A stretch of 10,629 nt of DNA from an uncultured Eubacteriales bacterium (GTDB lineage Bacteria; Bacillota; Clostridia; UBA1381; UBA9506): positions 1-10,629 of the forward strand of contig CABSKZ010000074.1 in the NCBI GenBank assembly GCA_902478395.1, read 5' to 3'. Positions within the stretch are counted from its first letter, which is position 1, and every line of letters starts with the position of its first letter. Made by a program: the position numbers and the translations under genes. The notes under the pieces were generated by a model. The model searched no databases. It was given only the letters and a program-made list of their open reading frames with translations, and was not told the DNA's origin. Shown here in pieces: positions 1-8,369 of this stretch.

Positions 1-2137
1 GTTCCGCATCGGGGGAGTTCGGCGTGCTTTCCATCAAATAGTCGAACGCCTGATTGGTCTCCCAGCGGTCGATACTGCCGGAACGCCCGGTCAATTGCGT
101 TTTACCGTTGACGTCAACAGAATTGTGTGCCCGCGTACTCGTCAGCCAGTTCTGCTCACCCGCCGTCGTCGAATATGTTCCGTACAGCGGGTCGGCAAGT
201 AGATATTGCCCGTAAGCCTTTAATATAATTCCCAAATCGTCCTGATGTCCGTGGTTGCCCACACCGCCGTCAGCGTTGGTATGTAAGTACAGCGCCTTTT
301 CGTCCCATCCTGTCCGCATGACGGCAATCCTGCCCGTTGGAAACAAAACCGAGGTAAAATCCGGCTCTTCGCCGGCCTGCCCGTCGGAAGAGCCGTAAAG
401 CAGATGCTGATTCCCGAACCAGGAACCAATGATGCCGAGGCGGCCCTTATAGTGGGCGCGATACGTGCCGCCGTCACCATACTGGTTGTCATATGCACCA
501 GGGGCCGATGAGTAGTATAAATATTTACCGAGACTTTCAAGCCGTTTCAATGTTTCTGGCGTGTAAGGATAGTCCACGCCGAACTGGTCGGCAATGTTTT
601 TTGCCGCACCGATGGTGTTGAGCGTGTAATCCACATAGACCATCGACAGCTCGTTGCATGACATATCGTCATGCGTTGCCTCCGCCGAAAGTACGTCATA
701 ACGGTCCTCGGTACGCTTAATCCAGCTGTCATGCGCCGCAAACTCCGGATAATTGCAGGCGATGTTGAATAGCCCCTGCGTCTCCGATGCACCCCAGTTT
801 CCAAAGGTCTCAAAGGTGCTCAGCGCGTTGCCCATCCGCCACATAAATTTTAAAATCGCGGTAAATATCTCAGGTGTCATAGATTCGCTTTCAAGTATCT
901 GAAACATAAAACCCGGAAGCCCTTGCGCCCGTACCGCCACGTCTAAGGTTTTTTTATGCGCCGGGTCCGCGCCCTGCGCCCGAATATAATCCATTAAAAC
1001 ACGGATTGCCGTGTAAGCATATTTTTCGTCTCCCGTGCTGTTGTAGGCCATGATCAGCGATTCGTAGTTCGAGGCAAACCGAAACCAGGTCTCTTCGTAG
1101 CGGAACGCCGCCGTACTCGGCTGTATCCACGGCATCTGCGTCTGCTGGTCGTAGGAGTACATCGTCTGCCCGAATACGTTGGACATCGTCATGGTATTTT
1201 CTTCCCACGAGGTATCGCTCGACGAGAACAGAACCAACTCTTTTTTCAAAGAACCATTCTGTGTTTTGCCGAACATGTTCAATGTCGCGGCAGTCACGTT
1301 GTCCCCTTTTTTCAGGTTGCTTGTGTCAAACTTAATGTAAAGCCGTTTTGTTTCGGCATTGACCGGTTGGCTTTCCCCAATTGCACTTTCCGCCGCATAG
1401 AGGTACGCTTCACCACCATAATTTGTGTTTGCGTTTTCGCCTGCGCTGATGTAGGAATCAGCAATCGCAAACAGCCGTTTACTAGTTCCGTTGACTTTTA
1501 GGTCAATAAACGGCCGGTTTTCTTCATTGTTTAGGCTGTTGAATATGGCGGTTTCCCCGTCCTTTTCCAATGCAATAACCATAAAACTGAGCTGCCGCGC
1601 GATGCCGGCATTGTCGGATACATAGTCGGTAATATCCACCGCCGTGTATGCCGCGTCGTCGGACACCTCGAACATGTTCAGCACGGACACGCCGCTGGTA
1701 TAGTCAAACACAAAATTGTTTAGCCACAAGTTTGCCATCAAAAGCTCCGAGTTAGATGTCATGGTGCTTTTAGGACGTTCAAACGCACGTTCTTTCTGCA
1801 CATAATACTCGTATAGGCTTGTTTTTGCTCCAGTATAATCGCCGCGCTTAACAGCCGACTCCACTTCACCTAATCCGTCCGCATAAGCGTAGTTAAAATA
1901 CGGCTGCATTTGCCAACGGTCACGCGTCCCATCCCAAACACCGAAAAACGCCTCGTCTGTGATATGGTTCTGATCGGGCCAGATCGGGTAGTCATAGGTG
2001 CTGGTGAGCCTGTCGCTTGGCAGCTCAAAACCCGGTACGTCCACTGTTGCGGCGGACACTTCCGCCGCCACAGGAATTGTCCCGGCTATCAGCGTGGCCC
2101 CGAGCGCGAGGCAGAGCCATTGTTTTAGTTTTTTCAT
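1..2137 (-). CDS. Secreted heparinase II/III-family polysaccharide lyase with CBM96-like insert (3' end off window)
   Basis: The frame is open from ATG at 2137 to the left edge: 712 residues, C-terminus missing. Seen: a signal peptide (MKKLKQWLCLALG start, likely cut near residue 25 or 29); an N-terminal region at about 40-135; a beta-rich region at about 150-325 with DNRLRE/CBM96-like motifs (VDITDYV, NTNYGG, RLYIKFD, TSWEENT); a helical toroid-like region at about 330-560 with NWGASETQGL (N447) and E496-x4-Y501; then the heparinase II/III beta-sandwich. In that last part GNHGHQDD (H629, H631), LLADPLYG (D649) and TRAHNS (H671) follow the order of the catalytic His and the three zinc ligands (His, Asp, His) of Pedobacter heparinase II. 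Family knowledge: such enzymes cleave uronic-acid polysaccharides by beta-elimination, with Asn/His, Tyr and His catalytic. N447, Y501 and H629 are inferred equivalents. Substrate cannot be assigned (alginate, heparinoid or other). It lies 16 bases after the SLH gene and is probably co-transcribed and exported. Confidence 0.9.
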   Translation of the reverse strand, partial: MKKLKQWLCLALGATLIAGTIPVAAEVSAATVDVPGFELPSDRLTSTYDYPIWPDQNHITDEAFFGVWDGTRDRWQMQPYFNYAYADGLGEVESAVKRGDYTGAKTSLYEYYVQKERAFERPKSTMTSNSELLMANLWLNNFVFDYTSGVSVLNMFEVSDDAAYTAVDITDYVSDNAGIARQLSFMVIALEKDGETAIFNSLNNEENRPFIDLKVNGTSKRLFAIADSYISAGENANTNYGGEAYLYAAESAIGESQPVNAETKRLYIKFDTSNLKKGDNVTAATLNMFGKTQNGSLKKELVLFSSSDTSWEENTMTMSNVFGQTMYSYDQQTQMPWIQPSTAAFRYEETWFRFASNYESLIMAYNSTGDEKYAYTAIRVLMDYIRAQGADPAHKKTLDVAVRAQGLPGFMFQILESESMTPEIFTAILKFMWRMGNALSTFETFGNWGASETQGLFNIACNYPEFAAHDSWIKRTEDRYDVLSAEATHDDMSCNELSMVYVDYTLNTIGAAKNIADQFGVDYPYTPETLKRLESLGKYLYYSSAPGAYDNQYGDGGTYRAHYKGRLGIIGSWFGNQHLLYGSSDGQAGEEPDFTSVLFPTGRIAVMRTGWDEKALYLHTNADGGVGNHGHQDDLGIILKAYGQYLLADPLYGTYSTTAGEQNWLTSTRAHNSVDVNGKTQLTGRSGSIDRWETNQAFDYLMESTPNSPDAE

Positions 2138-2156
2138 GATTGACTCCTCCCTCCTA
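2138..2156 (-). promoter_or_regulatory. Double Shine-Dalgarno overlapping upstream stop codon
   Basis: Read on the minus strand, the stop TAG (2156-2154) runs straight into GAGGGAGGAGTCAATC and then ATG (2137). Two purine-rich cores are present: AGGAGG at 2155-2150, overlapping the stop codon, and GGAGG at 2150-2146, eight bases before the ATG. This fixes the lyase start. Because ribosomes finishing the SLH protein end on this site, translational coupling of the two genes is likely (inference). Confidence 0.85.
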
Positions 2157-5100
2157 CAGCAATTTGGAAATAATCTTTGCCGTTTCCGCTCTGGTCGCAT
2201 TGTTTCTCGGCCGGAAGCTTCCGTCCTCGAATCCTCCTAAGATACCGTATCTTTGCATATTATTCACCGCTTCCGCAGCGTAGGATGCAATGTCCGCATG
2301 GTCTGTGAAAGCAACTGCATCTGCTGTTTCCAGAGTCCGGCCTGACTGTTTCAAAAGCCGGTCGCACATTACCGCGATATCTTCGCGCGTGATAGGACGG
2401 CCTGCTCCAAATTCCGTTTCGGAAATGCCGTTGATAATACCGAGCCGTACCGCCTCTGCAACATACGGCGCGTACCACGCGTCTGGTTCTACGTCGTCAA
2501 ATCCCGTCTCCGTACCTAACGGCGTAATGTCAAACGCGCCAAGCAGTATTTTCAAAAATTCCTCCCGTGTAATTTCGCGTTCAGGGTGGAATTTGCCCTC
2601 GTCGTCTCCCGAAACGATATTTCTCTCTTTCAACTTTTTAACATAGTCCGCCGCCCAATGAGCCGCCGGAAGATCGGTAAAGACACTTGTTTCAGTATTT
2701 GGATCGTTCGTAACATCTGTTGACGGAAATGCAACAGATGTGCCGTTTCCGCTGCCTGTGCCGCCTCCGCCCCCGGAGGAACCACCGGAAGAGCCGCCGC
2801 CATAACCCGTTCCTTCCACCACGAATTGGCGTGCCGCCCCTTTGATCCCTGAAATAACAGGCGTCAACGTGACCTTTGTATCCTCCTTCGGACGGTTCAC
2901 GATTCCACTTTCGGATAACACGGACGGATTGGAAGCAATATACGTGACGGACGATCCATACGGGCCAAACGCCGGAAGTTTGATGGACTGCGTCAGCCGG
3001 TAAGGCGCGTCGATGGTAAGCAGGTCAAGCTCCGCCCTTACCCGATCCTCGTCCGACGGGCGAAAGAACAGCTCAAATTCCTTCAGTCCGCTGTTTCCGT
3101 CCAGCTTGTCTGTTACGCTGTAGCGTACATAGCGTACTCTTTCCATCTTAAACTGAATAACGCCTGTTTCCGCGCCGACACTGCCGCCGGAATAGAGCGT
3201 AAACCACCGGTTGTTATCCAATGAACCCTCCAGCCGATAGCCCCGTACCGGATACACGCCGTTATTGTCCGATTCGTAAAGCGCAAATCCATCAACGTAG
3301 GTTTCTTCGCCCAAATCCACAGTGAGTGCAGGCGTTTTTTCCGCGCCCATCGTCCGCCATGCCGTGTCCATCAGTCCATCTATCGCGTTTTCCGCACCGT
3401 TCATCGCTGAACCCGGCGCATTGGTCGTCACGGTTTTACCCAAGGCGAGGTTTCCCTCTTCCAGGCTCACCGCGGTGACGTGATAGCTTCTTTCCGCAAA
3501 CACACTTGAATCATCGTCGTGCGAAATCCGTAGGGTCAGCGTGACCGGCGTGCTTTCCTTCGGCTTGTGGAAGGTTCCGTCCGGCCCGATGATGTCCGGA
3601 CGTGAGCTGGTCCACACGGAGGTGGTACCCAAAAGTTTCATGCTTCTAAGGTCGACACTTTTGGTGATGAGCGCGCCATCTTTTACTCCGCTGTTAAACA
3701 GAATGTTCTCTAAAAGAAGGTCTAGAACCTGCCCCTTATTCATATTGACGCGGAAGGAATCAACTGTCATTCTTCCGAGATTGCCGTCTTTGTCCTCCAC
3801 CGCATAAAGAGCGTACTGCACGTCCTTGACCGCTTTTCTGGTGAACTGGTTGTCTATTATGAGGGCGTCGTCGACCCATACACTCATACGGTTCGTGTCC
3901 GGATAGATCAGCGCGCGAACCTTCAGGCGCGACCCCTCTGGCAAATCCGTCCGCTCCGTATAGGCCGTAGTGGCATAGCCCGCCCCACGGTCGGGCGCAT
4001 CGTTGTCGTTATACATCATATAATAGATCGGTTTGCCCGCGCTTTCATCATATTCAAAAATGACGTTGAGTGCAGGCGCACCGTTTGATGCATAAATTGT
4101 GTAATTACCCTTTTTGCAGACATCCCCGACGGATAGGACGGTTTCAATTTCCATCGGTTTCGTCACGGATAGCGTTTCAGCGCCATTTCGCACAAAATCG
4201 GCCTTTGCCTGCACCGCTCCAGCAGAGCCGCTCTTTTTCAGCACCAAAGAACCGTCTTTTGCCGTAACACCGCCGCCCGTCTGCGAATAACCCCAGTTGT
4301 CCGTTGGCAGAGCGGAGAAATCCGCCTGATATAGCGTGTACATGCCGCTCAGTATATCCAATGGAATTTTTAGCGCAAATATTTTTTCATACTGCTCCCC
4401 TTCCAGGGAGAAAACAGCCTTCATATTCACAACCGTGTCTTTATAGCTGTCCCTTTTATAAAACACGCCGTCGTTTCCAATGTACTGCGGATTATCGGAC
4501 GTCCATGTGATGGTCGAACCGTGCAAGCCGGAGGACGGGAGCGGTTTCAGGCTTTTCGTAACCGCATCCGCCGGCTCATCAGTCAGATCAGCAAGCTGCA
4601 CAGCAGCAGCAGCGTCCGCCAGTTTACCGCGAACTGTCGGGTCCGCCTTCACGGTCAAGTAGTACTCCTTATAACGCGTGTAAGAACCGTTCGTGAATGC
4701 GGCGGTCAGAATGACTCGCTCATCGGATGCGACAGGCCTCCTCAACAAAATGCCGTCGTCAGCGATTAGTTCCGGTCTGCTTGAAGTCCATTTGACCTGC
4801 GCAGTTTCTACCGTTTTGGGCAGCTGATTGAGATCCTCCGTGACCGCTGACGGCGTATCGGACAGCGCAGAAATAGGTAACGCCGCCATCGCGTCTGCGA
4901 TTGCCCGTGTAGAAGTGTTTTCATTTGCCGAAAGCTCCTTCAGCTTGATGTAGTCCAACTTGATATAATCGCCCTTGTTTCCCTTGGATTTCATGACAAA
5001 TTCAATCCCCGTCAAAAAGTTGACGGTGGAATCAATAGGATAACCGTCCGGGTCGCCCACTTGATTTCCATTTAAATAGGTCCAAAAGGTTTTCGCGTTG

Positions 5101-8100
5101 GTATCGATCTTGAATTTTACGACATAGGTTTTCCCTAAGGTGTTTTCGGAAAGCAGGTCGTAATAATACCCCTTGTTAGACTGGATGATATAAGCCTGAA
5201 CGACACCCTTCTTGAAAAAAATATGGCCGCAGCGGGTCGTTCCGGGCAGCATAGTATTTGAGCCAAGCGGCGTTACAATTCCAAATTCCGCCGTGTTGTA
5301 CGGCGTAATTTGAACCTCCAGCTCATAGGTTCCGTCCACTGCGGTTGAATAAACGGCAGTTTTCGTCTCATCGTCAAATGGCTCAATCACTGCTTTAAGC
5401 GGCAGCTTTGCGTCAATCGCCTCAAGGCTCGCCGCACTCGCGGGAACGGCGGGCGAAGTTTTCGTGATTGTGAGTTGATTGTCCGCCACCTCATGGGTGG
5501 ATGTCTCGCCGTTCGTGTCCGCAAATATCCAGTCGGACAGGTCGCCGCTTTCAAACGTACGCTCAAATATCACGCCCTTCTCTCGCGCCTCCACAGTAAA
5601 GGTAAATGACTTGGTATCCGATGCGTTTCCCTTGGAAAGTGTCGCTGTGAGCGTTACCGCAGCGGTTTCTTCACCCCGCATCACCACTCCCTCTGCCGTA
5701 ATTAAATCCGGTCGGGAGCTTTCCCAGTTAACAATGACGTCGCCCAGCCGCGACGGCGGCAGTTTCAAATCACTTACCAGTGCGTCCTTGTCCTGCCCCT
5801 CATACAGTAAATCGTTTTCGGTTAAAAGATCCTTGGCCAACGCCACCAGCTCAGCATCGGTCAGCGCACGCGAAGCCACAACAAGCGGATAGCTCAGCGT
5901 CTTATAGGTACCGTTTTTCACGATGGTCGCCGTCAAGATCACGTTGGTTGGTTCATCTGGCACGGTTACCGTTCCATTCGTAGAAATCAGCGACGGATCA
6001 GAAGATTCCCACCGGATAATTGTGCCGTCCGCACCCCCGTTAGGTAAATTTAAATCTGTTTTCACCGCACTTGCAGACGTATTTTCACCCAAAATGTATG
6101 CCATAGTCAACTCTTCCGCTACGCTCATGACATATAGATCGTCCCGATAGGCAAGCTTCGCGTAATTAATTTGCATTCCGCTGCCTTCCGCGCCCGCCTT
6201 GAGGATGAAATCCACACCGACACAGTTTTTGCCTGTAGCGAGGCTGCTTTGGAAGGGCTGCATATCACAGAGCTGCACCCTGCTTGATGGGTCTTTTGCA
6301 TCCGCGACCCAGATGGACACCCTGTCGGTCGCTTTATTGACAAGATATTCCACTAAAAACGTACCATTTTTGTTTCTCACCGGATCGCCTTCGCGATACC
6401 TTGCACCACCCCCGCCCCAGTTGACATAAAAGTCGCCGTCTTCCTTGATTTCCACGGAAAACACCGGCTGCGGCGAATCAGCGGAGCGCACACGGATATA
6501 GGCGTTGCCGCCGTTTACCTGTGTGAACTCGAACCGACCGAGCTGTAATTTTGAATTGTAAGCGGACGCATCCTCAGAAAACAGCTTGGTCAGGGTTGCG
6601 TCGCCCTCTGTCCCGTCCGCCGTATGTGTCAGGACTGCATGAGAGTCCTCCGCACTGACCGTTGCCGTCGTTTTACCGTTCACATCGTTTGCCACCGTGA
6701 TACCGGGGCCTGCCAGCAGTGCTTGGGCATTTTCATAATCAAACGGCTCCGAACCGATATAGCTTGCTTCGCGGCGCAAAACCTCCTGCTGTTTTGGTTT
6801 TTCAACCGAAAGCCAGCATTTGTCAAAATTCATCACGGCGCCGTTTTGATAGACCCCGCCATTGCCGCCGAACACCATCCTCATGTTCGTGATATTCGTC
6901 ATGATGACGGGGGTTGATCTGGATTGGAATTCACTGAGCGGAAGCGAAATCAGCCTCCACTCACCCGGGCTATCTGCCCAGTCGATCAGTACGCCGCTCT
7001 GCACGCCGTCAACCATATAATCGGCCAGCTTTCCGTTAATATCCTCGAGCTTCGGGCTCACCTGCTGTGTGCCATACTGACCAGAGGAATGAATCCAGAA
7101 ATTGAGCCACTCATAGCCCGTTATATCCACGCCGGACGCCGAAAGTTTCGCGCTATTGAAACGGCTCGGTGCGTTGCCTGAAATGGTGACCTTGCCCGAT
7201 ACCCCATAAAGGTTTTTCTCCTCCGTATCAAGCACAACACCGGACGGCAGTGCGCTTGTGCCATCAAATTCGTACAGTATGATATCCGGGTCCGCTTCAC
7301 CTACGCCTAGCACCGTAAAATTGAGTGTTTTAAGCGCGTATTTCCCGTCCTTTGAAACCTTTGCCGTCAGCGTCACGTTTCTCGACTGCTTATCCTGGGT
7401 GACAACGCCATTTTCGGCAATCACCGCCGGATTAGAGGATTCCCAAAGAAGCGTTTCCCCATTATCGCCTGAAACCGGCAACGCCAAATCCGTCCGCACG
7501 GTGTTAGCGGTTTTGTTTCCGTTTAAAACGGAGCTTTCCGTCAGTTGGTCCGCAGCGCGCAGCACGTCGTAATCCTCCGCGTGCGCCAACTTAAAATAGT
7601 CCAGACTGCCGCCGGAACCTTTCGAACCCGATTTTAAAATAAAGTCCAGCCCGACGCAGTTCTTCCCGTTCGCAACATTATCCTGAAAAGGCTGATTCTC
7701 ACATACCCACGCAGCCGTCGACGGATCTCTCAAATCCACCATCCAGATGGATATGGTTTCACTATCTCTGTCTACGGTAAATTCCACGCGGAACGTACCA
7801 TTTTTATTTTTTGCCCAGTCATCGCCGCGAAATACTGCGTTTCCCCCGCCCCAATTGACGAACATCGCACCGTTGGACGCAAGGTCAATGGTGAAAACCG
7901 GGTTTGCAGCCTGTGTTGAACGCAGACGAAGATAGACATTGCCGCCCGTCTGTGTGAATTCAAACGCACCCCGGTACTGTCCGGACAGATACGCGCCCGG
8001 GTCCTCGTTCAAAAGCTTTGTCACCATCGCGGGCGCGCTACCGTCGATGCGGGACATGACAAGCTGCCCGTTCGCTACCGTCACATCAGCAAGCTGTGTG

Positions 8101-8279
8101 CCGCCGTCCGTATTGAGCACCGTGACGCCATCCGCTGCCACCAGTTCATCTAGATTTTGGTAGTTAAACTGCTCATTACCAATATAGTTTACCAATGTAT
8201 CTTCTGTCGCATATGTAGTACCCGCCGTCGCCGCAAAAAGCATCAATGCGGATAATAACAGACTAAGCCATTTTTTCAC
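2154..8279 (-). CDS. Giant S-layer-anchored multimodular surface protein (2041 aa; Ig-like repeats, LamG-like modules, CBM32, 3 SLH)
   Basis: A GTG start at 8279 is chosen because AAAGGAGG lies seven bases upstream and a signal peptide follows at once (KKWLSLLLSALMLF, likely cut after TYA, residue 24). The in-frame ATG at 8315 lacks such a site. Modules by approximate residue: A1 26-234; Ig-like 1 235-327; B 329-500; A2 505-711; Ig-like 2 and 3 712-900; LamG-like C 903-1115; Ig-like 4 and 5 1126-1305; LamG-like D 1312-1515; Ig-like 6 1519-1602; F5/8 type C (CBM32-like) 1608-1740 (LALGKTVT, DGLMDTAWRT, VDLGEETYVDGFALYE, RYVRYSV); Ig-like 7 1745-1820; Gly/Ser linker 1823-1850; SLH 1865-2041. 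The Ig-like units share W-[ET]-S-[SD]-x-P followed by an (E/D/N)-G turn and TLTA, typical of atrophied bacterial Ig domains. No catalytic domain was recognised. Inferred role: wall-attached glycan-binding scaffold or adhesin working with the downstream lyase. Confidence 0.93.
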   Translation of the reverse strand: MKKWLSLLLSALMLFAATAGTTYATEDTLVNYIGNEQFNYQNLDELVAADGVTVLNTDGGTQLADVTVANGQLVMSRIDGSAPAMVTKLLNEDPGAYLSGQYRGAFEFTQTGGNVYLRLRSTQAANPVFTIDLASNGAMFVNWGGGNAVFRGDDWAKNKNGTFRVEFTVDRDSETISIWMVDLRDPSTAAWVCENQPFQDNVANGKNCVGLDFILKSGSKGSGGSLDYFKLAHAEDYDVLRAADQLTESSVLNGNKTANTVRTDLALPVSGDNGETLLWESSNPAVIAENGVVTQDKQSRNVTLTAKVSKDGKYALKTLNFTVLGVGEADPDIILYEFDGTSALPSGVVLDTEEKNLYGVSGKVTISGNAPSRFNSAKLSASGVDITGYEWLNFWIHSSGQYGTQQVSPKLEDINGKLADYMVDGVQSGVLIDWADSPGEWRLISLPLSEFQSRSTPVIMTNITNMRMVFGGNGGVYQNGAVMNFDKCWLSVEKPKQQEVLRREASYIGSEPFDYENAQALLAGPGITVANDVNGKTTATVSAEDSHAVLTHTADGTEGDATLTKLFSEDASAYNSKLQLGRFEFTQVNGGNAYIRVRSADSPQPVFSVEIKEDGDFYVNWGGGGARYREGDPVRNKNGTFLVEYLVNKATDRVSIWVADAKDPSSRVQLCDMQPFQSSLATGKNCVGVDFILKAGAEGSGMQINYAKLAYRDDLYVMSVAEELTMAYILGENTSASAVKTDLNLPNGGADGTIIRWESSDPSLISTNGTVTVPDEPTNVILTATIVKNGTYKTLSYPLVVASRALTDAELVALAKDLLTENDLLYEGQDKDALVSDLKLPPSRLGDVIVNWESSRPDLITAEGVVMRGEETAAVTLTATLSKGNASDTKSFTFTVEAREKGVIFERTFESGDLSDWIFADTNGETSTHEVADNQLTITKTSPAVPASAASLEAIDAKLPLKAVIEPFDDETKTAVYSTAVDGTYELEVQITPYNTAEFGIVTPLGSNTMLPGTTRCGHIFFKKGVVQAYIIQSNKGYYYDLLSENTLGKTYVVKFKIDTNAKTFWTYLNGNQVGDPDGYPIDSTVNFLTGIEFVMKSKGNKGDYIKLDYIKLKELSANENTSTRAIADAMAALPISALSDTPSAVTEDLNQLPKTVETAQVKWTSSRPELIADDGILLRRPVASDERVILTAAFTNGSYTRYKEYYLTVKADPTVRGKLADAAAAVQLADLTDEPADAVTKSLKPLPSSGLHGSTITWTSDNPQYIGNDGVFYKRDSYKDTVVNMKAVFSLEGEQYEKIFALKIPLDILSGMYTLYQADFSALPTDNWGYSQTGGGVTAKDGSLVLKKSGSAGAVQAKADFVRNGAETLSVTKPMEIETVLSVGDVCKKGNYTIYASNGAPALNVIFEYDESAGKPIYYMMYNDNDAPDRGAGYATTAYTERTDLPEGSRLKVRALIYPDTNRMSVWVDDALIIDNQFTRKAVKDVQYALYAVEDKDGNLGRMTVDSFRVNMNKGQVLDLLLENILFNSGVKDGALITKSVDLRSMKLLGTTSVWTSSRPDIIGPDGTFHKPKESTPVTLTLRISHDDDSSVFAERSYHVTAVSLEEGNLALGKTVTTNAPGSAMNGAENAIDGLMDTAWRTMGAEKTPALTVDLGEETYVDGFALYESDNNGVYPVRGYRLEGSLDNNRWFTLYSGGSVGAETGVIQFKMERVRYVRYSVTDKLDGNSGLKEFELFFRPSDEDRVRAELDLLTIDAPYRLTQSIKLPAFGPYGSSVTYIASNPSVLSESGIVNRPKEDTKVTLTPVISGIKGAARQFVVEGTGYGGGSSGGSSGGGGGTGSGNGTSVAFPSTDVTNDPNTETSVFTDLPAAHWAADYVKKLKERNIVSGDDEGKFHPEREITREEFLKILLGAFDITPLGTETGFDDVEPDAWYAPYVAEAVRLGIINGISETEFGAGRPITREDIAVMCDRLLKQSGRTLETADAVAFTDHADIASYAAEAVNNMQRYGILGGFEDGSFRPRNNATRAETAKIISKLL
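2157..2690 (-). repeat. Three C-terminal SLH repeats (cell-wall anchor)
   Basis: Three S-layer homology repeats end the protein. SLH1 (residues about 1865-1917) has VFTDLPAAHWA and ITREE. SLH2 (about 1925-1980) has FDDVEPDAWYAPYV and ITRED. SLH3 (about 1989-2041) has AFTDHADI, GILGGFEDGSFRP and ATRAE, ending at the stop codon. In known systems such repeats form a trimeric unit that binds pyruvylated secondary cell-wall polymer, and the [IT]TRAE motif is the binding signature. All three motifs are retained, so anchoring is probably functional. Confidence 0.95.
2740..2812 (-). other. Gly/Ser-rich linker before SLH anchor
   Basis: A stretch of about 25 residues made almost only of Gly, Ser and Thr (starting GYGGGSSGGSSGGGGG) separates the last Ig-like unit from the SLH repeats. 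A short acidic/Thr-rich stretch follows. It is most simply a flexible spacer letting the modular arm move away from the wall. Confidence 0.85.
3060..3458 (-). other. F5/8 type C (CBM32-like) domain coding segment
   Basis: Residues about 1608-1740 of the SLH protein start with NLALGKTVTTN and continue with AENAIDG, TAWRT, a VDLG strand, the loop around RGYRLEGSLDNNRW and the closing RYVRYSV and LKEFELFF. This is the usual order of motifs in discoidin / F5/8 type C domains, many of which bind galactose- or uronic-acid-containing glycans (CBM32). It is the only module in this protein with a recognisable carbohydrate-binding family. Ligand residues cannot be assigned from sequence alone. Confidence 0.85.
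6147..6767 (-). repeat. Jelly-roll-like module A, copy 2 of the SLH protein
   Basis: Residues about 505-711. Begins SYIGSEPFDYENAQ, then FEFTQVNGGNAYIRVRS, FYVNWGGG, KNGTFLVEY, ISIW-like strand VSIWVADA, and the paired cysteines in CDMQPFQ and GKNCVGVDFIL. Homologous along its length to the other three A copies but clearly diverged at DNA level. It follows module B and precedes two Ig-like units. Confidence 0.85.
6780..7295 (-). repeat. Galactose-binding-like module B in the SLH protein
   Basis: Residues about 329-500. Key stretches: DITGYEWLNFWIHSSGQ, LIDWADSPGEWRLISLPLSEF and NFDKCWLSVEKP. The same landmarks occur in the upstream protein (8650-9130). The pattern of a YxxLNFWI strand, then an extended strand, then WxLIxLPxxxF is that of galactose-binding-like beta-sandwiches found in CBMs and at the N-terminus of some polysaccharide lyases. 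Family assignment is tentative. Confidence 0.65.
7578..8204 (-). repeat. Jelly-roll-like module A, copy 1 of the SLH protein
   Basis: Residues about 26-234, directly after the signal peptide. Begins NYIGNEQFNYQNLDELVA; core strands FEFTQTGGNVYLRLRST and MFVNWGGGNAVFRG, then KNKNGTFRVEFTVD and ISIWMVDLRDPS, and the cysteine pair in CENQPFQ and GKNCVGLDFIL, ending LDYFKL. It looks like a concanavalin A/LamG-type sandwich; I do not recognise a named family. Its central part is the closest match to the edge copy at 10330-10629. Confidence 0.85.
7795..7869 (-). repeat. 75-bp near-identical DNA repeat, copy in SLH gene
   Basis: This stretch matches 10555-10629 base for base at a fixed offset of 2760 with 72 of 75 positions equal (differences in the atcgcc/gttgcc and actgcg/accgcg stretches). 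The preceding 54 bases (7741-7794 against 10501-10554) match at only 35 positions. It encodes the MFVNWGGGNAVFRG to KNKNGT part of module A. Confidence 0.95.
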
Positions 8280-8286
8280 TGAAAAA

Positions 8287-8294
8287 CCTCCTTT
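8287..8294 (-). promoter_or_regulatory. Ribosome binding site of the SLH protein gene
   Basis: On the minus strand AAAGGAGG ends seven bases before GTG at 8279. It decides the start: the signal peptide then begins with the normal n-region (M)KKWL. Starting at the ATG at 8315 would add twelve residues (MWARFAAKGGFS) ahead of it and has no purine-rich site nearby. Confidence 0.9.
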
Positions 8295-8317
8295 TGCAGC
8301 AAACCTCGCCCACATCC

Positions 8318-8347
8318 GTCCGGCCGTTCTCTGGCAAACAACCGGAC
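8318..8347. other. Imperfect inverted repeat in the spacer
   Basis: GTCCGG (8318-8323) and CCGGAC (8342-8347) form six-base arms around an 18-base loop, with a possible short inner extension (GTT against AAC) past a bulge. No T-run follows on the minus strand, so it does not look like an intrinsic terminator. It may be a transcript-processing or stabilising hairpin, or chance. Confidence 0.5.
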
Positions 8348-8369
8348 AGGTTCGGGCACAGTCATGTTC

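Larger units (their letters stand above)
8280..8369 (-). other. Intergenic spacer between the two modular-protein genes
   Basis: Ninety bases separate TAA (8372-8370) from the GTG start (8279). The spacer holds the ribosome binding site and one imperfect inverted repeat. I see no good -10/-35 pair and no T-run after the hairpin. Read-through from the upstream gene is therefore the simplest model. Confidence 0.7.

Noticed and set aside
2105..2137. Lipoprotein signal in the lyase (cysteine at residue 9)
   Set aside because: The cysteine sits in KQWLC, within the first part of the hydrophobic stretch, without the small residues of a lipobox; a normal signal-peptidase I site downstream fits better.
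5479..5892. Plus-strand open frame of 137 codons opposite the SLH gene
   Set aside because: Lies wholly antisense to a strongly supported modular protein, is Ser/Val/Thr-rich, and has no domain signature.
2154..8279. Catalytic domain hidden in the SLH protein
   Set aside because: All segments read as Ig-like, jelly-roll-like, galactose-binding-like or SLH modules; no glycosidase or lyase motif was found, though LamG-like modules C and D cannot be fully excluded by eye.
8277..8315. ATG at 8315 as start of the SLH protein
   Set aside because: It adds twelve residues before a good signal peptide and lacks a ribosome site, while GTG at 8279 has AAAGGAGG at seven bases.
8318..8347. Intrinsic terminator after the upstream gene
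   Set aside because: Arms are only six bases with a long loop, and no T-run follows on the minus strand.
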